From NCBI RefSeq assembly GCF_016806125.1, contig NZ_CP047166.1:1674001-1738000 (forward strand): a DNA stretch of 64,000 nucleotides, in the 5' to 3' direction. A program made the position numbers and the translations under genes. The stretch comes from Ponticoccus alexandrii. GTDB lineage: Bacteria; Pseudomonadota; Alphaproteobacteria; Rhodobacterales; Rhodobacteraceae. The notes under the pieces are model-generated. The model was not told where the DNA came from, did no database searches, and worked only from the letters and a program-made list of their open reading frames with translations. Below, piece after piece: positions 35,115 to 44,571 of this stretch; positions within the stretch are counted from its first letter, which is position 1, and every line of letters starts with the position of its first letter.

Positions 35115-35998
35115 TGGGACAGGAGGCATTGCACAGACACCTCGGTACCCGGATCGGGACCGTCGCACGCGCCTGGTCCGTGACCCGGACGGATGGTGTC
35201 CGCTACGGCTTTACCGATCACGACTGTCCCCTGAGTTTCGGGGGCATGACGTTCCGGGCAAACGCGGGTCTGACGGCCAAGGCGCTTCAGCAGGCCACGG
35301 GCCTGTCGGTGGACAATACCGAGGCCATGGGGGCGCTGACCGATGCCGCGATCCGCGAAGAGGATATCGCGGCGGGGCGCTTCGACGACGCCGAGGTTAC
35401 GGCATGGCTGGTGAACTGGGCCGATGTGGAGGCCCGGCGCGTGATGTTTCGCGGCAGGATCGGGGAGATCCGCCGGGGCGCCGGTGCCTTTCACGCGGAA
35501 CTGCGCGGGCTGACAGAGGCGCTGAACCGTCCGGTGGGTCGGGTCTACCAGCGCCCCTGTTCGGCGGTGCTGGGGGATGGCGGCTGCGGGGTGGACCTGA
35601 GCGCGCCGGGTTACGTCTTCGAAGGAGCGCTGCTGGGGGTCGAGGACAATCGCGCCTTTCTGGCGGGTCCCCTGGCGGGCTTCGACGCGGGCTGGTTCCA
35701 GCGCGGGCGGCTGGAGGTTCTGAGCGGCGTGGCACAGGGCCTTGCCGCGGCGATCAAACGCGACCGCACCCGCGCGGAGGGCGACCGTGTCATCGAGATC
35801 TGGGAGCCGCTGCGCGCGATGCCGACCGCCGGTGACGTGGTCCGTATCACGGCGGGATGCGACAAGCGCTTTCAGACCTGCCGCTACAAGTTCGGTAACG
35901 TGCTGAACTTTCAGGGTTTCCCGGACGTGCCGGAAGAGGACTGGATCGCCGTCCACCCCGCGCAGGCCAAGGCTCTGGGCGGCGGGAGTCGGCGATGA
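35114..35998 (+). CDS. GTA g13, tail hub protein (DUF2163 / TIGR02218)
   Basis: 294 residues. Conserved cysteine-containing blocks are DHDCPLSFGG, RPCSAVLGDGGCGVD, and AGCDKRFQTCRYKFGNVLNFQGFP; in the R. capsulatus particle the hub has been reported to bind an iron-sulfur cluster, and these cysteines are the obvious ligand candidates (inference). Starts and stops overlap g12 (TGATG) and g14 (ATGA). Confidence 0.92.
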   Translation: MGQEALHRHLGTRIGTVARAWSVTRTDGVRYGFTDHDCPLSFGGMTFRANAGLTAKALQQATGLSVDNTEAMGALTDAAIREEDIAAGRFDDAEVTAWLVNWADVEARRVMFRGRIGEIRRGAGAFHAELRGLTEALNRPVGRVYQRPCSAVLGDGGCGVDLSAPGYVFEGALLGVEDNRAFLAGPLAGFDAGWFQRGRLEVLSGVAQGLAAAIKRDRTRAEGDRVIEIWEPLRAMPTAGDVVRITAGCDKRFQTCRYKFGNVLNFQGFPDVPEEDWIAVHPAQAKALGGGSRR

Positions 35999-36426
35999 GC
36001 GCGGTCGTCGCCGCCGCGCGCGGCTGGATCGGCACGCCCTACGTGCATCAGGCCAGCGTGCGGGGGGCGGGCTGCGATTGCCTGGGGCTGTTGCGCGGTG
36101 TCTGGCGCGAGGTTCTGGGGCCGGAGCCGGAGGTCATCCCGGCCTACGGCATGGACTGGTCCGAGCCGCAGGGGGACGAGCGTCTGTGGCGCGCCGCGCT
36201 GGCGCATTTGGTCGCAAGACCGGTGGACCGGGCCGCGCCGGGCGACGTCCTGCTGTTCCGCATGCGCGAGGGCTCGGTGGCCAAGCACGTCGGCATTCAG
36301 GCGCGCTGCGATGCGGTTTCCAGCTTTGTCCATGCCTATACCGGGCATGGCGTTATCGAAAGCGCGCTGAGCGCGCCCTGGGCGCGGCGGGTGGTGGCCC
36401 GTTTCGCCTTTCCAACCGGAGAATGA
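35995..36426 (+). CDS. GTA g14, NlpC/P60 cell-wall peptidase
   Basis: 143 residues. The catalytic Cys is in GAGCDCLGLLRG (NlpC/P60 pattern), the His in KHVGIQAR, and a polar third residue near SFVHAY. It would cut peptidoglycan peptides during DNA entry into the recipient. Three bases separate it from g15. Confidence 0.92.
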   Translation: MSAVVAAARGWIGTPYVHQASVRGAGCDCLGLLRGVWREVLGPEPEVIPAYGMDWSEPQGDERLWRAALAHLVARPVDRAAPGDVLLFRMREGSVAKHVGIQARCDAVSSFVHAYTGHGVIESALSAPWARRVVARFAFPTGE

Positions 36427-36429
36427 GCA

Positions 36430-39400
36430 ATGGCGACGATCCTTCTTTCCGCCGCGGGTGCGGCCCTTGGCAGTTCGCTGGGTGGCTCTGTCCTTGGCCT
36501 GTCGATGACGGCGGTCGGACGGTTCATCGGGGCCACCATCGGGCGCAGCCTTGACCAGCGGCTGATGGGGCAGGGCTCTGAGGCGGTCGAGACCGGGCGC
36601 ATCGAGCGCTTCCGCGTGACGGGCGCCGGCGAAGGCGCGCCGATCTCGCAGGTCTACGGGCGGATGCGCCTTGGCGGGCATGTCATCTGGGCGTCCGAAT
36701 TCACCGAGCATGTGGATGAAAGTGGCGGAGGCGGCGGCGGCAAGGGGGCGCCGAAACAGCCCAAGGTGCGGCAGTACAGCTATTCCGTGAGCCTTGCCAT
36801 TGCCCTGTGCGAGGGCGAGATCACCAGCGTCCAGCGGGTCTGGGCCGACGGTGCAGAGGTCGCAGTTCGCAATCTGAACATGCGGGTCTATAAGGGCACC
36901 CGCGATCAGGCACCCGATCCGACCATCGAGGCTGTCGAGGGCATTGGCGCCGTGCCCGCCTACCGAGGCACGGCCTACGTGGTCTTTGAGGATCTGGGCC
37001 TTGAGGCGTTCGGCAACCGCGTGCCGCAATTCAGCTTCGAGGTCACGCGCCCCGATCTGGGCGAGGGCGACGTGCCCGGGCTGCTGCAAGGCGTGGCGAT
37101 GATCCCCGGCACCGGCGAATATGCCCTTGCGACAGAGCCTGTCTACATGAGTTACATGGCCGACCCGGAGGCGCCGCCGCCCACGGACAGCCTTTGGACG
37201 TTTGGCTCGGAGGTTCAGGCGGTCCGTCAGAGCTCGGGACCGAAGGTGGCGAACGTCAACACGCCCTCGGAAGCGCCGGATTTCATCACCTCGCTGGCCC
37301 AGTTGACCGAAGAGGCGCCAAACTGCGGGGCGGTCTCGCTGATCGTCAGCTGGTTTGGCGACGACCTGCGCTGTGGCGACTGCACGATCCGGCCCAAGGT
37401 CGAACAGGCGGAGCACGATGGCACCACCATGCCGTGGCGCGTCAGCGGGCTTTCTCGCGGAGAGGCCGGGCTTGTGCCGCGCGACGGTGATCGGCCTGTC
37501 TATGGCGGGACGCCCGCCGATGCCTCGGTGATCCAGGCCCTCCGGCGGATGCAGGGGCAGGGTCTGGCGGTTCTTTACTATCCGTTCATTCTTATGGACC
37601 AGATGGCGGGCAACGGGCTGACGGACCCGTGGAGTGGGGCGGCAGATCAGCCTGTTCTGCCGTGGCGTGGCCGCATCTCGCTGAGCATGGCACCGGGGCG
37701 CGAGGGCTCTCCGGACCGGACCGCGCAGGCGGATGCGGAAGTCGCGACCTTCTTCGGCACTGCCTCGGCCAGCGATTTCACGATCGGTTCCGGCAGCATC
37801 GTGTACAGCGGCCCGGACGAGTGGCGCTACCGGCGCTTCATCCTGCATCAGGCGGCCCTTTGCGCGGTCGCGGGCGGTGTGGATTCCTTTTGCATCGGGT
37901 CAGAGATGCGCGGCCTGACCCATATCCGGGGGGCGGGGGGCTTTGCCGCCGTGGCGGCCCTGCGCGACCTTGCGGCGGAGTGCCGGGCGATCCTCGGGCC
38001 ACAGGTGAAAATCGGCTATGCCGCCGACTGGACCGAGTATTTCGGGTATCACCCGCGGGACGGCTCGGGCGATCTGTACTTCCACCTCGATCCGCTCTGG
38101 GCAGACGAGGCCATCGACTTCGTGGGCATCGACAACTACATGCCGCTGTCCGACTGGCGCGACGGGGACGGCCATGCGGATGCCGGGTGGGGCGCGGTGC
38201 ACAATATCGACTACCTGCGCGCCAATATCGAGGGCGGCGAAGGCTACGACTGGTATTACCCTTCGCCCGAGGCCCGCGCGGCGCAGCGCCGCGAGCCGAT
38301 CACCGACGGCGCCCATGACGAGCCATGGGTCTGGCGCTACAAGGACATCCGCAACTGGTGGGCGAACCGCCACCACGAACGCATTGGCGGCGTCCGGCAG
38401 GAGGCGCCGACCGATTGGGAGCCGCAGGGCAAGCCGGTCTGGTTCACCGAACTTGGCTGCGCGGCGATCGACAAGGGCACCAACCAGCCGAACAAGTTCC
38501 TCGATCCCAAGTCCTCGGAATCGACTTTGCCCCGCTATTCCAACGGGATGCGGGACGAGACTATCCAGCACCAGTACCTTCGCGCCATGCTGGGCTATTG
38601 GGGCGAGCCCGCGCATAACCCGCTGTCCGAGGTCTACGGCGGCCCTATGCTGGACATGAGCCGCGCCTTCGTCTGGGCCTGGGACGCGCGGCCTTATCCC
38701 TGGTTTCCGGGGCTGGGCGCCCTGTGGTCGGACGGCGGCAACTACCGGCGCGGCCATTGGCTGAACGGGCGGCTGTCGGGGCGGACGCTGGCCTCTGTGG
38801 TGACCGAGATCTGCCAGCGCGTCGGATTGAATGACATTGACACCAGCCAGCTGCACGGCTTCGTGCGTGGCTATGCGGTTACCGACGTGCAGGATGCGCG
38901 GCGCTCTCTTCAGCCGCTGATGCTGACGCATGGGTTCGACGCGATCGAACGCGACGGTGTGCTGGTCTTCCGGATGCGCAGCGGGCGCAATGCCGTGGAC
39001 CTCGATCGGGCCGACCTTGCCGTGACCGAGGACATAGAGGGCGACCTGGCAGAGATCCGGGCGGGCGAGGCCGAGATGGCGGGCCGGGTGCGCGTGGGGT
39101 TCGTCCTTGCCGACGCGGACCATCAGGTGGTCTCGGAAGAGACCGTCTTGCCGGACGAGCGCACCCACGCGGTATCCGAGACCGGCCTTCAGATGGCGCT
39201 GACCCGGGCCGAGGGCCGCCAGACCGCAGAGCGCTGGCTGGCCGAGGCGCGGGTGGCGCGCGACACGATGCGCTTTGCCCTGCCGCCGTCGAAGCTGGCG
39301 CTGGGGGCGGGGGATATCGTGCGGCTGCCGTCCCGGTCGGGGCCGACGCTGGCCCGGATCGACAAGGTCGAGGTTATGGAGCATCAAATCGTGGATGCCG

Positions 39401-40413
39401 TCCGCATCGAGCCGGATGTCTTCCAGCCGTCCCAGTTCGACGAGGCCGACGCCCTGCTTCGGCCCTTCGTGCCCGCGGTACCGGTGACGCCGCTCTTCCT
39501 CGACCTGCCCTTGCTGACTGGCGAGGAAGTCCCGCACGCCCCGCATCTAGCCCTGACCGCAGAGCCATGGCCGGGCTCTGTCGCGGTCTATGCCTCTGCG
39601 GAGGACGCGAATTACACGCTGAACAGCCTTGTGGCGGGGCAGTCAGTGGTCGGTGTGACTGAAAACAACCTGCACGCGGCTCCCCCGGGGCGGATCGACC
39701 GGGGCGAAGCCGTGCATGTCGTGCTGAACGGCGGCGCATTGCAAAGCATCTCGGACGAGGCGTTTCTGGCGGGCGGCAATGTCATGGCCGTCGGCGACGG
39801 TAGCCCGGGAAACTGGGAGATCTTCCAGTTTCGCGACGCGCAGCTTCTGGCGCCGAACCAGTGGCTCTTGTCGCACCGGCTGCGCGGGCAGGCGGGCAGT
39901 GACGGGATCATGCCGGAGGTCTGGCCCAGGGGCTCCATCGTGGTTCTGATGAACGGGATGCCCACCCAGATTGCCCTGAAGGCGGTCGAGCGTCGGCTGA
40001 ACCGCCACTATCGTATCGGCCCGGCGCGGCGGCCCTATGACGATCCGAGTTACATCTACCGCCAGGGCGCCTTCGATGGCAACGGTCTGCGGCCCTACCG
40101 GCCAGCCCACCTGCGGGCCGAGGGCACGCCGGGCAGCGACATTGGCCTGAGCTGGGTTCGGCGCACGCGCATCGAGGGCGACAGCTGGGACGGACTGGAG
40201 GTGCCGCTGGGCGAGGAAAGCGAACGCTACCTGGTGCGCGTTCAGCAGGGGGAGACGGTGATCCGCGAGACCACCACCGCGACGCCGGTGTGGACCTATA
40301 CCGCTGCGGTGCAGGGGGACGACGCTATCAGCGGCGCCTTCGATATCCATGTCGCGCAGGTTTCTGCCAGCTACGGGCCGGGTCCTTTCGCCCGCCTGAC
40401 GCTGGGTGCATGA
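36430..40413 (+). CDS. GTA g15, megatron (tail-tip host-attachment protein)
   Basis: 1327 residues, the largest gene of the window. The N-terminus has a hydrophobic helix-glycine region (LLSAAGAALGSSLGGSVLGLSMTAVGRF) that could insert into a membrane. Residues about 430-720 are the GTA TIM-barrel glycosidase-like domain (YAADWTEYFGYHPRDGSGDLYFHLDPLW, then DFVGIDNYMPLSDW). A phage-tail_3 type region and a receptor-binding C-terminal part follow. Intact, no frameshift. Its stop overlaps the next frame by ATGA. Confidence 0.94.
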   Translation: MATILLSAAGAALGSSLGGSVLGLSMTAVGRFIGATIGRSLDQRLMGQGSEAVETGRIERFRVTGAGEGAPISQVYGRMRLGGHVIWASEFTEHVDESGGGGGGKGAPKQPKVRQYSYSVSLAIALCEGEITSVQRVWADGAEVAVRNLNMRVYKGTRDQAPDPTIEAVEGIGAVPAYRGTAYVVFEDLGLEAFGNRVPQFSFEVTRPDLGEGDVPGLLQGVAMIPGTGEYALATEPVYMSYMADPEAPPPTDSLWTFGSEVQAVRQSSGPKVANVNTPSEAPDFITSLAQLTEEAPNCGAVSLIVSWFGDDLRCGDCTIRPKVEQAEHDGTTMPWRVSGLSRGEAGLVPRDGDRPVYGGTPADASVIQALRRMQGQGLAVLYYPFILMDQMAGNGLTDPWSGAADQPVLPWRGRISLSMAPGREGSPDRTAQADAEVATFFGTASASDFTIGSGSIVYSGPDEWRYRRFILHQAALCAVAGGVDSFCIGSEMRGLTHIRGAGGFAAVAALRDLAAECRAILGPQVKIGYAADWTEYFGYHPRDGSGDLYFHLDPLWADEAIDFVGIDNYMPLSDWRDGDGHADAGWGAVHNIDYLRANIEGGEGYDWYYPSPEARAAQRREPITDGAHDEPWVWRYKDIRNWWANRHHERIGGVRQEAPTDWEPQGKPVWFTELGCAAIDKGTNQPNKFLDPKSSESTLPRYSNGMRDETIQHQYLRAMLGYWGEPAHNPLSEVYGGPMLDMSRAFVWAWDARPYPWFPGLGALWSDGGNYRRGHWLNGRLSGRTLASVVTEICQRVGLNDIDTSQLHGFVRGYAVTDVQDARRSLQPLMLTHGFDAIERDGVLVFRMRSGRNAVDLDRADLAVTEDIEGDLAEIRAGEAEMAGRVRVGFVLADADHQVVSEETVLPDERTHAVSETGLQMALTRAEGRQTAERWLAEARVARDTMRFALPPSKLALGAGDIVRLPSRSGPTLARIDKVEVMEHQIVDAVRIEPDVFQPSQFDEADALLRPFVPAVPVTPLFLDLPLLTGEEVPHAPHLALTAEPWPGSVAVYASAEDANYTLNSLVAGQSVVGVTENNLHAAPPGRIDRGEAVHVVLNGGALQSISDEAFLAGGNVMAVGDGSPGNWEIFQFRDAQLLAPNQWLLSHRLRGQAGSDGIMPEVWPRGSIVVLMNGMPTQIALKAVERRLNRHYRIGPARRPYDDPSYIYRQGAFDGNGLRPYRPAHLRAEGTPGSDIGLSWVRRTRIEGDSWDGLEVPLGEESERYLVRVQQGETVIRETTTATPVWTYTAAVQGDDAISGAFDIHVAQVSASYGPGPFARLTLGA

Positions 40414-40692
40414 GACAGGTCCTGCCCGGGGATGTCAGGGCCGCTGTGCGGGCCTTGCTGGCCGTTGCGCCCGAGGGGCGCGGCGCTGGCGCAGCGGCTG
40501 GTCACAGAGGCGGCGGCCGCAGACCGCTACCGGCGTCGTTTTCGCCGTGCGCATCCGGACTGGGGCAATGGCACGCTGCGGGCGGCGGCGCTTGCCCGCC
40601 CCGTCTCCGCCGAGCCCCGGCTCGACGACTGCGACCATCAGAACTGCCAGTTCCTTGTGATCGAGGCGCTTCTGGCGCGCGCGGTCCGCTGA
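40410..40692 (+). pseudogene. Small gene after g15, broken by a +1 frameshift
   Basis: The start overlaps the g15 stop (ATGA). Frame 1 encodes MRQVLPGDVRAAVRALLAVAPEG; the second part, AALAQRLVTEAAAADRYRRR with AHPDWGNG, continues in the +1 frame to a stop at 40690. Removing one G from the GGGG run at 40475-40478 restores a single frame of about 93 codons. The restored protein resembles a small, DUF7742-like family of Rhodobacterales that I recall only loosely. Options are a true inactivation, a sequencing error in a G run, or programmed frameshifting. Confidence 0.68.
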
Positions 40693-40823
40693 GGCAGCGG
40701 TGCAGCGCGCCGCCCGCAGGGGGTCGGAACCATCTTCCGTCGCGATCCGGTCTATCACGGATTTGCGTTTCGGCCCCGGGCGACTATCTGCTAGGGTGCC
40801 CGGAACAACGGAAGGAAGCCCCC

Positions 40824-41633
40824 ATGGCCGAAACACGCGCGAAACTGGCCGAAGTCGATCCGGTCTGGGCCCGCATCATGCGGGAAGCCGAGGAAGCCGT
40901 CAGAGCAGAGCCGCTGTTGGGCGGGATGGTGCATTACTCGATCCTGCACCATCCGACCATTGAGCGGGCGCTCAGCTACCGGATCTCTCTGAAACTCGCC
41001 AATGGCGAGATGTCGGAACAGATCATCCGCGAGATCTGCGACGAGGCCTATTCGGCGGAGCCGGATCTGTCCCTGAGTGCGCGCGCCGATATCGCCGCCA
41101 CCTACGACCGCGACCCTGCCTGCCATCGCTTTTTGCAGCCGCTGCTGTTCTTCAAGGGCTTTCAGGCGGTGCAGGCCTACCGCGTGGCGCATTGGCTGTG
41201 GACCGAGGGCCGCCGCGACCTGTCGTATTTCTTCCAGATGCGGTCCTCGGAGGTTTTCGGCATCGACATCCATCCCGCCGCGCGCATCGGCAAGGGAATC
41301 ATGATAGACCACGCGCACAGCATCGTCATCGGCGAGACGGCGGTGGTGGGGGACAACGTCTCGATGCTGCATTCGGTGACGCTGGGCGGGACCGGCAAGG
41401 AAGAAGAGGACCGCCACCCGAAGATCGGCAACGGCGTCCTGATCGGCGCCGGCGCCAAGGTGCTTGGCAACATCACGATCGGCAGCTGTTCGCGCATCGC
41501 CGCCGGGTCGGTGGTGCTGAAGGACGTGCCGCCCTGCAAGACCGTGGCGGGCGTGCCGGCCAAGATCGTCGGAGAGGCCGGCTGCGACCAGCCCTCCGTG
41601 TCGATGGACCAGCTGCTTGGTTTTCACACCTGA
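40824..41633 (+). CDS. cysE: Serine O-acetyltransferase
   Basis: Makes O-acetylserine, the precursor of cysteine. 269 residues, with an N-terminal helical domain and a left-handed beta-helix of hexapeptide repeats (IHPAARIGKGIMIDHAHSIVIGE, VGDNVSMLHSVTLGGTGKE, DRHPKIGNGVLIGAGAKVLG). The catalytic His-Asp region is the GIDIHPAA/MIDHAHS segment. GGAAGGA precedes the ATG. A promoter may end at TAGGGT (40792) with TTTCGG 18 bp upstream (weak). Confidence 0.97.
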   Translation: MAETRAKLAEVDPVWARIMREAEEAVRAEPLLGGMVHYSILHHPTIERALSYRISLKLANGEMSEQIIREICDEAYSAEPDLSLSARADIAATYDRDPACHRFLQPLLFFKGFQAVQAYRVAHWLWTEGRRDLSYFFQMRSSEVFGIDIHPAARIGKGIMIDHAHSIVIGETAVVGDNVSMLHSVTLGGTGKEEEDRHPKIGNGVLIGAGAKVLGNITIGSCSRIAAGSVVLKDVPPCKTVAGVPAKIVGEAGCDQPSVSMDQLLGFHT

Positions 41634-41702
41634 CCTGTCACACTGCGGTCATCGGGCGCCCTCAGGGGGCCCGTGACACCGTTTTGTCGGAAGGCTAGCC
41701 CG

Positions 41703-43109
41703 GTGCCATTCCAGACCCTTGCAAGGCAGACCGTTGCCCTGTGCCTGCTGGCCCTGCCGGTCGCGGCGCAGGAGACGCTGGTAGTGACCACCGCCGCCGA
41801 TTCCGGCGAGGGATCGCTGCGCGCGGCGCTGGAACAGGCCTCGGGGCAGGCGGCGCCCGCGACCATCGTGATCTTCGCAGAGGGCGATATCGCCATCGAA
41901 GAGACGCTGACCTACAGCGGCCAGGCCCCCCTGTCGCTGTTCGGGAACGCGACGCGGATCAACGCGCAGCGTGATGTGACGCTTCTGTCGCTGACCGGCG
42001 GCGCCGATCTCTACATGCGCAACATCCGTCTGGAAGGGCCCGGCGGTTGGGATCTGGAGAACCGCAGCGCCGGACCGGCGGGCAAGGGGCTGTTCGTCGT
42101 CCTGCGCGCCGACCAGACCGGCACCCAGAGCGTCGAGCTTGAGAACGTGCAGGTCACCGGCACGGCAGGGCACGGCATCCATGTCACGGACTGCTTTCAG
42201 GTCGAGGATTGCGGGGCGGATGCGGGCGGCCAAGACGGTTCTGCCGCCTCGATCCTGCTGCGCCTGAACGCGGTCGAGGTGCTGGGCGCCGGTCGCGGCG
42301 CCTTCGGTTCGGACGGCCTGCGGGTGGAAGAGCGCGGCGACGGTGGGATCACGCTGCTGCTGAACAATGCGCGCTTTGCCGAGAATGGCGGCAACGGCAT
42401 CGCGCTGAACGAAGGGCAGGACGGCGACGTGGTGCTGCGCTCGTCCGGTTCCGCTTTCGAGACTAACGGCGGCTACTGCGATCCGGAGCGGCTGGCGCGC
42501 TTCCTGCCCGAGCCGCCCGAGGCCAGCTTTGACCCCGGTGCAATGGCACAGGACTCCATTCCCGGCATGGTCGGCGGCTCGCCGGAGGATGCCTGCTTCG
42601 CGCGTGCGGTGGCGTTGCACGGCGACGGGTCCGTGGCGGATTACGCCTTTGCCATCAACGCCGGTGAGGGCATCGACATCCACGAGGCCGGGCCGGGCTC
42701 GATCCTGTCCCTGGTTGAAAGGGCGGGCGTGATCGGCAATTTCGGTGCGGGGCTGGACTACGCCGAGGCGGGCGAGGGTGACATCCGGTCCACCCTGATC
42801 GGCACCTTCGCGCGCGACAATGCGGGCGACGCCTACGGGCACCGCGAAATGGGGCCGGGCGACGTGACCGGTTCTTTGGTGGGTGCGGTGGCGGAAGGCA
42901 ACGGCGGCAGGGGTTTTGTCTTCGAGGAGGACGGCGCGGGCGATCTGACCGTGACGGGGTACCGGCTGCGCAGCCAGTATAACAACGGCGAGGGGCCGGG
43001 GGTCGAAGCGTTGCAGATGGGGGACGGAGCCGGGGCCGTGACGCTTGGCCAGAGCCAGATCAACGACGGCGTTGAGGGCGTCGGCGTCGAGGTGACGCTC
43101 GACGAGTGA
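41703..43109 (+). CDS. Secreted right-handed parallel beta-helix protein
   Basis: 468 residues with a signal peptide (ALCLLALPVAAQ). TLVVTTAADSGEGSLRAAL is the CSLREA-like opening seen in many exported beta-helix proteins. Degenerate repeats follow, each with a turn such as ENGGNGIAL, GNFGAGLDY, RDNAGDAYG and EGNGGRGFV, spaced 25-45 residues. No catalytic pectate-lyase-like triad is evident. GTG 41703 is chosen because GGAAGG lies eight bases upstream; GTG 41673 is in frame but lacks a site. Function unknown; surface or periplasmic location is likely. Confidence 0.72.
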   Translation: MPFQTLARQTVALCLLALPVAAQETLVVTTAADSGEGSLRAALEQASGQAAPATIVIFAEGDIAIEETLTYSGQAPLSLFGNATRINAQRDVTLLSLTGGADLYMRNIRLEGPGGWDLENRSAGPAGKGLFVVLRADQTGTQSVELENVQVTGTAGHGIHVTDCFQVEDCGADAGGQDGSAASILLRLNAVEVLGAGRGAFGSDGLRVEERGDGGITLLLNNARFAENGGNGIALNEGQDGDVVLRSSGSAFETNGGYCDPERLARFLPEPPEASFDPGAMAQDSIPGMVGGSPEDACFARAVALHGDGSVADYAFAINAGEGIDIHEAGPGSILSLVERAGVIGNFGAGLDYAEAGEGDIRSTLIGTFARDNAGDAYGHREMGPGDVTGSLVGAVAEGNGGRGFVFEEDGAGDLTVTGYRLRSQYNNGEGPGVEALQMGDGAGAVTLGQSQINDGVEGVGVEVTLDE

Positions 43110-43174
43110 CGCCCGGGCCGGTGCTGCCGGGTTGCGGAGCCGGGCCGGTTTCGGACTTGCCTGACCCTGCCGCG

Positions 43175-44491
43175 TCAGGCCAACATGACCAGCGGGTTTT
43201 CCAGGGCCTCAACGATGGCGGCCAGCAATTCCGCGCCGAGCGCGCCGTCGATGACACGGTGATCCACGCTGAGCGTGGCGGTCATGAGTGTCGCCACGCC
43301 CAGCGTCCCGTCCGCTGTCACCACCGGCCGTTTCACCCCGGTGCCCACCGCCAGAATCGCCCCGTGGGGCGGGTTGATCACCGCGTCGAAGCTGTCGATC
43401 CCGAACATCCCGAGGTTCGAGATGGCGAAGCTGCCGCCCTGATACTCCTGCGGCGTCAGCTTGCGGTCGCGGGCGCGGGCGGCGAGGTCCTTCATCTCTG
43501 CCGAGAGGGCCGAGAGGCTCTTGGCCTGTGCATCGCGCAGCACAGGGGTGAAAAGCCCGCCCTCGACGGCGACCGCCACGGCCACGTCCGAAGGCTCCAG
43601 CTGCAGGATACGGTCGCCCGCCCAGACGGCGTTGGCGGCGGGCACCTGTTGCAGCGCATGGGCACAGGCCTTGATGATGAAGTCGTTGACGCTGAGCTTC
43701 ACGCCGCGCGCGGCAAGGCCGGCATTCATCTGCGCCCGCAGGTCGAGCAGCGCGTCGAGGCGGATGTCGCGGCGCAGGTAGAAATGCGGGATGGTCTGCT
43801 TGGCCTCACTCAGACGGTCGGCGATGGTGCGGCGCATCCCGTCAAGCGCGATCTCGCGGTGCGGGCGGTCGGCATAGAGCCGCGCCACGTCCCCGGTGGC
43901 GGCTGGCCGGGAGGGGCCGGGCGTCTGCGTGGTGGGAGTGGTCCGGGCTGGGGAAGGGCGCGCTTCGGCGGCCTCGACATCGGCGCGGACGACGCGGCCG
44001 CGCGGGCCGGACCCGGTCAGCGCCGAGAGATCGATGCCGCGATCCGCGGCGATGCGCCGGGCCAGCGGCGAGGCAAAGACCCGCGCGCCGTCCTTGCCCT
44101 GCGGGGCGGGGGGAGCGGCCTTCTCGCCGGCCCCCTGCGGGGCCACCTCGGCGGCCGTGGTTGCCCCGGTGGCGGATGGCGTCGCGTCGGCACTGGCGGC
44201 GGGGGCAACCGGCGCGGCAGCGGCGCTGTCGAGATCCCCGGCGCTTTCGCCCTCGGCCAGCAGCACGGCGATCGGGGTGTTGACCGTCACGCCCGCCGTG
44301 CCCTCGGTCACGAGGATGCGACCCAGTACGCCGTCATCCGCCGCCTCGAATTCCATCGTCGCCTTGTCGGTTTCGATCTCGGCGATCACATCCCCCGAAG
44401 AGACGCTGTCCCCCTCTTTCACGAGCCAGCGCGCAAGGGTGCCGTCCTCCATGGTGGGCGAGAGCGCGGGCATCAGGATCTGGATCGGCAT
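43175..44491 (-). CDS. pdhC: Pyruvate dehydrogenase E2, dihydrolipoamide acetyltransferase
   Basis: Core of the pyruvate dehydrogenase complex; transfers acetyl to CoA. 438 residues: lipoyl domain with lipoylated Lys43 in [10 protein letters not shown], an Ala/Pro linker, the peripheral-subunit-binding domain ([35 protein letters not shown]) and the catalytic domain ending with [15 protein letters not shown] (HxxxDG, catalytic His). It is the last gene of the pdh operon. Confidence 0.96.
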   Translation of the reverse strand: MPIQILMPALSPTMEDGTLARWLVKEGDSVSSGDVIAEIETDKATMEFEAADDGVLGRILVTEGTAGVTVNTPIAVLLAEGESAGDLDSAAAAPVAPAASADATPSATGATTAAEVAPQGAGEKAAPPAPQGKDGARVFASPLARRIAADRGIDLSALTGSGPRGRVVRADVEAAEARPSPARTTPTTQTPGPSRPAATGDVARLYADRPHREIALDGMRRTIADRLSEAKQTIPHFYLRRDIRLDALLDLRAQMNAGLAARGVKLSVNDFIIKACAHALQQVPAANAVWAGDRILQLEPSDVAVAVAVEGGLFTPVLRDAQAKSLSALSAEMKDLAARARDRKLTPQEYQGGSFAISNLGMFGIDSFDAVINPPHGAILAVGTGVKRPVVTADGTLGVATLMTATLSVDHRVIDGALGAELLAAIVEALENPLVMLA

Positions 44492-44518
44492 GGGCGGGTT
44501 CCGTGGCGGTGGCGGGAT

Positions 44519-44571
44519 GCGAGAGGCTCTGCCTCTCGCGCTCTCCGAGATATTTTCAGACAGAAGAAGAC
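44519..44571 (+). repeat. Dispersed GATATTTT/GGACAGAAGAAA motif, copy 3
   Basis: The GCGAGAGGC-TCT-GCCTCTCGC hairpin is followed by CTCTCCGAGATATTTTCAG and ACAGAAGAAGACAGG. The second small hairpin of copies 1 and 2 is missing. On the minus strand its right half encodes the last five codons and the TGA of the adjacent 83-residue protein. Confidence 0.65.

Larger units (their letters stand above)
26224..40413 (+). mobile_element. Complete gene transfer agent structural cluster (RcGTA type)
   Basis: Seventeen consecutive reading frames, in the same order as g1-g15 of the Rhodobacter capsulatus GTA (including g3.5 and g10.1): terminase small and large subunits, portal, prohead protease, capsid, head-tail connectors, tail tube, chaperones, short tape measure, distal tail, hub, peptidase and a very large tip protein. 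It encodes a small siphovirus-like particle that packages host DNA. There is no integrase, repressor or replication gene, as expected for a GTA rather than a prophage. Base composition and codon use look like the flanks. Lysis, regulator and head-spike genes of the system are not in this window. Confidence 0.95.

Noticed and set aside
35911-37848. 645-codon minus-strand frame opposite g14 and g15
   Set aside because: Antisense to conserved GTA genes with catalytic motifs; no similarity to any family.
26224-40413. A temperate prophage
   Set aside because: No integrase, repressor, replication, lysis or attachment site is present, gene order is that of a GTA, and the flanks are ordinary chromosomal genes.
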